Source of the DNA: Waltergamsia citrina | Lineage: Eukaryota > Ascomycota > Sordariomycetes > Hypocreales > Bionectriaceae | Direction: 5' to 3' | Length of the DNA stretch: 64,000 nucleotides | Assembly (NCBI GenBank): GCA_022814615.1 | Contig: JAKLNE010000023.1 | Span: 124,001 to 188,000, forward strand | In this document: in pieces, positions 60,522-64,000 of the stretch | Numbering within the stretch: position 1 is the stretch's first letter | Layout of the letters: the number at the start of each line of letters is the position of its first letter | Notes under the pieces: model-generated | Told to the model about the DNA's origin: nothing | The model's input: only the letters and a program-made list of their open reading frames with translations | Databases searched by the model: none | Made by a program: the position numbers and the translations under genes

Positions 60522-61828
60522 ATGTCGCCTCCTGCCATGGTAGCCGGTCGCGAGAAGGAGTCCAATTTGGCCCGTGTGCTGGGCTCAGGTGCGTTTTGTC
60601 CCGAGTCCTGTAAAGTGTTGAGAGAAACTCGTCGCTGACCAAATTTGCAGGCTCCGCCGGTATTGCTGAGCTGGCTGTCTTCCATCCTGTGCGTCACTGT
60701 CGAAATATTTGTCGTTGATCGAAATTCCGAACATTTTTGTCTAATTTTCTCCGTCTTCAGGTCGATACCATTGCCAAGCGACTGATGAGCAACCAAACCA
60801 AGGTAAAGAATACCTCAACCACAACGCCTGATTTTCCGACTTTTCGATTCGCATACTGAACTACGTCCGATCAGGTCTCCGGTGCTAGCCAGTTGAACCA
60901 AGTCATTTTCAAGGACGCGGCCGGCGCTCCCTTCTTCCGCAAGTTCTTCTCTCTGTTTCCCGGTCTGGGCTACGCCGCGGGGTACAAGGTTCTTCAGCGT
61001 GTATACAAGTATGGTGGACAGCCCGTGGCCCGCGATTTCCTAGCCCAGCGCTACGGAAAGGACTTCGAGTCCGCTTTTGGAAAGAAGACAGGAAAGGCTA
61101 TTATGCACTCAACCGCTGGCAGGTATGTTAAAGGAGGATGGCCTCGAAATTTGGGTGGTTTTTAAAGGCTAACGCTGCGTATAGTCTGGTTGGTATCGGT
61201 GAAATTGTTCTGCTGCCTTTGGACGTTCTGAAGATCAAGCGTCAGACAAACCCCGAGGCTTTCAAGGGCCGCGGAGTCATGAAGATTATTGGTGACGAGG
61301 GCTTGGGTCTGTACCGTGGTTGGGGATGGACTGCTGCTCGAAATGCTCCCGGTTCTTTCGCGGTAAGCAATACTACTAGTATCATTTCCAGAAACTTTTT
61401 CAACATGCTAATGTGATTTGCACAGCTCTTTGGTGGTTCTGCGTTCGCCAAGGAATACATCTTCCATCTCCAGGATTACAACAAGGCTTCTTGGTTCCAG
61501 AACTTCGTGGCATCCATTGCCGGTGCTTCCGCTTCTTTGGTTGTTTCTGCTCCTCTCGACGTTATCAAGACCCGTATTCAGAACCGCAACTTCGAGAACC
61601 CTGAGAGTGGTTTCCGCATCCTGTCGAACATGGCCAAGAACGAAGGATTCACAAGTTTCTTTAAGGGTCTCGTCCCCAAGGTAAGACTATCATACAACCC
61701 ATGAATTATACAGAAGATGTTCGGCTGACCTTCGCTCGAAGCTACTCATGACTGGACCCAAGCTGGTATTCTCTTTCTGGCTTGCTCAGACTCTAATCCC
61801 AGCATTTGACACTGCTTTCCGCAAGTAA
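60522..61828 (+). CDS. GGC1: Mitochondrial GTP/GDP carrier
   Basis: Seven exons: 60522-60588, 60651-60688, 60761-60802, 60875-61122, 61185-61362, 61426-61680 and 61742-61828, giving 304 aa. Introns are 61-72 nt. The protein shows the three carrier-repeat signatures (HPVDTIAKR, LPLDVLKIKR, APLDVIKTR) and matches the yeast Ggc1 pattern closely, including RLMSNQTK, FPGLGYAAGYKVLQRVYKYG, GIGEIVLLPLDVL, GWGWTAARNAPGSFALFGG and the C-terminal TGPKLVFSF. It exchanges matrix GDP for cytosolic GTP across the inner membrane and in yeast is tied to iron homeostasis and mtDNA maintenance. Exons 2 and 3 are only 38 and 42 nt. Confidence 0.97.
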
Positions 61829-62531
61829 TCAGTCGAGTGATCTTACAACTATGACAAATTCTTTTTTTTTTTACAAGGAATAGCGAAAAAGAAGCTGCAC
61901 GGAGGTATAAAACGTGACTAGAAGGGATCTGACAGTCGAATGATTTACATCTACTCGGCGTATTGGATTGTATAGACACCCTGCTCTGTATAATAGACAA
62001 CGTAACAGAAGCGATTCGATTTCAACCGTGATAGTTGAGACCTCCCAAAACCATGTATTGATATGTAAGATGAAGTTTCCAGTCAGCCCGAGCTCTTGCA
62101 TAATGCGACCGTGACGTGGCTCCATTAAATACTGTGTTACAGCCCGTGAGGCTAGTCGAATCATGATGTGGTCCCTGGATCATAGCGGTCGTCGAGTCGT
62201 AGGCGCCGTTGCCCCGGTAACTCCCCCATAGCGCCGAGGGAAACACAACAAACCCCTGCAAGCGCCTGGAGCTGGCCGGATGTCATAATATCAATGGAAA
62301 CATTGACCATCTGTTGCTACACCTTTTGATCTTCTTGCGCTGGAGCGTTTTCTCAGCCTTAAGAATACACTTTCTTTATCACGAAAGTTTTTTTTTGCTC
62401 TAATTTAGCAAGAGGCCTTGCGTCTCGATTTCGTATTCTACTTATCGTCCTCTGAGACGTCTCGCACAGAAGCGTGGCAGCGGCGCTGTCCGCGAACCTA
62501 CATTCCACGCTCGCATTCCTCATCGCCAAAC
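61829..62531. other. Carrier 3' flank and promoter of the next gene
   Basis: The carrier's 3' UTR probably ends in the first few hundred bases. The sequence becomes richer in C and T toward 62530. No gene seen. Confidence 0.5.
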
Positions 62532-64000
62532 ATGTCCAACTACGACCGAGAGAGCCCCTACGATGGGCATCAACACCTGAGACATCAACATTCTGCCTCA
62601 TCAGACCACAGCCTTCGGGCACTTGTTCCAATGTATGTGCTGCTCTATTGATTCGAGTTGATCGTCATGCTCTTTTCTCTTTTGTCCCCTCGTTCCCCGC
62701 CCTTTTGGTCTCCCTTGACCTTATTCCTCTTGATGGTAGTGAGTGGCTGACCAAGGTCATGTCATAATAGGTGGGACAGCTCGGATCCCGAACGTGCGCC
62801 TCCTCCGCTGCCATTGAACCCGCAGTCGCCGACTTGCAACACATCGCGAGCGGGAACGTCTAGCGCTATCCAAGCTGCCCATGCTGCGCTTAACGAGCGG
62901 GCTCGGGAGAACACTGCTCTTGTGCCCTCGCCCCCGAAGCGCGTCACCGAATCTCCTGAGCGGGCCCTTGTAAAGGGAGGAGGCTCGTCAGCTCACCGGC
63001 GGACACAAACGCTGCAGCCCGGCTCCGTTCGAGATCTCAGCTTGTTGATTGAGGGCGCCTCCAACAGCCCAACTACGTCGCCTACTAAATCGCCAGAGAA
63101 GCTCCAGCGCCAGCACAACCGATCGTCAACATCAACGCCGACGCCTGTGCGGCCGAATGACAAGGAAAACGAGGAGGGCTCCGAAACACATCAGTCTGAG
63201 GCGGACGTGCCAACCAATGGACCGATGCCCGGCTCGACACTGACACCGGTTATCCGGCCTACCGTCCGCCGACCACCTCCGCAGTGCATCCTAGGCGAGA
63301 ACACTCCTCCTCAGTCGTCTACTATGCTAGCTCTACAGACCATGGGCTCACAAACATCACGGGCGGACTCTGAGCCGCCGCTGTCCAATGTCACAAATGG
63401 CTCTACGGCACTCACAAAACAGCCGCAGCAGTCTACGGATCAACTCTCATCACAGATCCTGAGCCTCACCAACATTGCTACATCTCTCCAAAAGGAGATG
63501 TCAGCTCTCAGCCGACGGAGCAGAGACAACGCCACCGATCTCCTCAGTCTCAAGGAAGCTACTAACACTCGGGACGAGGACATTCGAAAGAGCTTGCGTG
63601 ATCTCGTAGGCAGCGTCAATGAGACCTCTCATAGACTCAGCTCAAGGGACTTTAATGGTCTGTTCCTCGACAACAAACCCCACAACACAACCTCACCTAA
63701 CAGCCGACCATTTCAACTCCCTCGCATACCCTCACCAAAGAGCTTTTCTGAGTCAATCGACCGTGGCTCTGTAAGCACACCCTCACTGACTGGTGGAGAT
63801 GGTGCTGCCTCCTTGGTGATGTTGGAGAAGATCATCAAGGATATGGGCACCAAAGAAGGCCAGGAAACTCTCATCGGCCGATTAAATGAGGTGTCATCGA
63901 AACTTAGTGGAATGGCTTCGGCTGCGAAGGTTGATGAGCTGGTTCATCAGATTCGTGAGCAGAATGAGAGTGCCATTGTTCCCAGTGGAGACTACGAAGG
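62532..64000 (+). CDS. 5' part of a disordered/coiled-coil protein, function unknown (runs off the window)
   Basis: Exon 1 is 62532-62632. A 138-nt intron (GTATGT donor, AATAG acceptor) joins it to an exon from 62771 that stays open to the last base, giving at least 443 residues. The N-terminus MSNYDRESPYDGHQHLRH leads to SLRALVPMWDSSDPERAPPP across the junction. The next about 230 residues are Ser/Pro/Thr-rich and disordered. From about residue 265 (SSQILSLTNIATSLQKEMS) the sequence becomes helical and coiled-coil-like (LEKIIKDMGTKEGQETLIGR, VDELVHQIREQNES). No enzyme domain is seen in the visible part. I do not recognise it with confidence. The 3' end is missing. Confidence 0.75.

Noticed and set aside
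1..64000. Biosynthetic gene cluster, CRISPR array, viral or intact transposon genes
   Set aside because: No PKS/NRPS/terpene genes, spaced repeats, transposase, reverse transcriptase or integrase sequences were seen on either strand.

Overview
The window is nuclear DNA of a filamentous ascomycete, most likely a Sordariomycete. The evidence is a set of intron-split eukaryotic housekeeping genes with short introns (mostly 50-110 nt), GT(A/G)NGT-type donors, CTAAC/CTGAC-like branch sites, fairly GC-rich coding sequence, and an AA11 lytic polysaccharide monooxygenase, a fungal enzyme family. Species cannot be read from the sequence. All exon boundaries below were assembled by hand from donor and acceptor sites and reading-frame continuity. 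Nothing prokaryotic, viral or CRISPR-like is present.

Layout, left to right. 0.8-3.3 kb: a proline-rich disordered protein with a PAM2-like motif. 4-4.7 kb: ribosomal protein eS8. 5.2-8.2 kb (minus): a Gyp5-type TBC Rab-GAP. 8.2-11.4 kb: non-coding DNA with a hairpin, a short direct repeat and a 10-N assembly gap flanked by long poly-T runs. 11.4-23.7 kb: the giant HECT ubiquitin ligase Tom1/Huwe1 (4015 aa, six exons). 24.4-25.7 kb (minus): ribosomal protein eS6, sharing a 383-bp divergent promoter with Ctf8 (26.1-26.5 kb, plus). 27-28.5 kb (minus): Dph1. 29-30.2 kb (minus): secreted aldose 1-epimerase. 32.3-34.2 kb (minus): V-ATPase subunit B. 34.9-36.1 kb (minus): HMG-CoA lyase. 36.5-38.2 kb (minus): alpha-tubulin. 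39.8-40.6 kb: a type I membrane protein ending in a dilysine ER-retrieval motif. 41.1-42.4 kb (minus): a WW-domain glycine/proline-rich protein. 44.1-45 kb (minus): AA11 LPMO. 45-50.5 kb: a 5.4-kb stretch with no recognisable gene. 50.5-53.5 kb (minus): an ataxin-2/Pbp1 homologue. 55.6-57.1 kb (minus): complex III core protein 2, divergent from Rpc82 (57.7-59.8 kb, plus). 60.5-61.8 kb: mitochondrial GTP/GDP carrier. 62.5 kb to the right edge: the 5' part of a disordered/coiled-coil protein of unknown function.

The genes do not form a biosynthetic cluster or a defence island. They are mostly core cell functions: translation (eS8, eS6, Dph1 acting on eEF2), RNA (Rpc82, Pbp1), membrane traffic (TBC protein, V-ATPase), mitochondria (Qcr2, GTP/GDP carrier, HMG-CoA lyase), cytoskeleton, cohesion and ubiquitin, plus two secreted carbohydrate-active proteins. 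I found no convincing new multi-gene system. The points most worth a second look are two separate proteins with PAM2-like poly(A)-binding-protein motifs, a Pbp1 homologue whose upstream sequence shows no Lsm domain, several micro-exons that automatic prediction would miss, intergenic TAGTAGTACTACT-type clusters, and two short inverted repeats in gene-free DNA.
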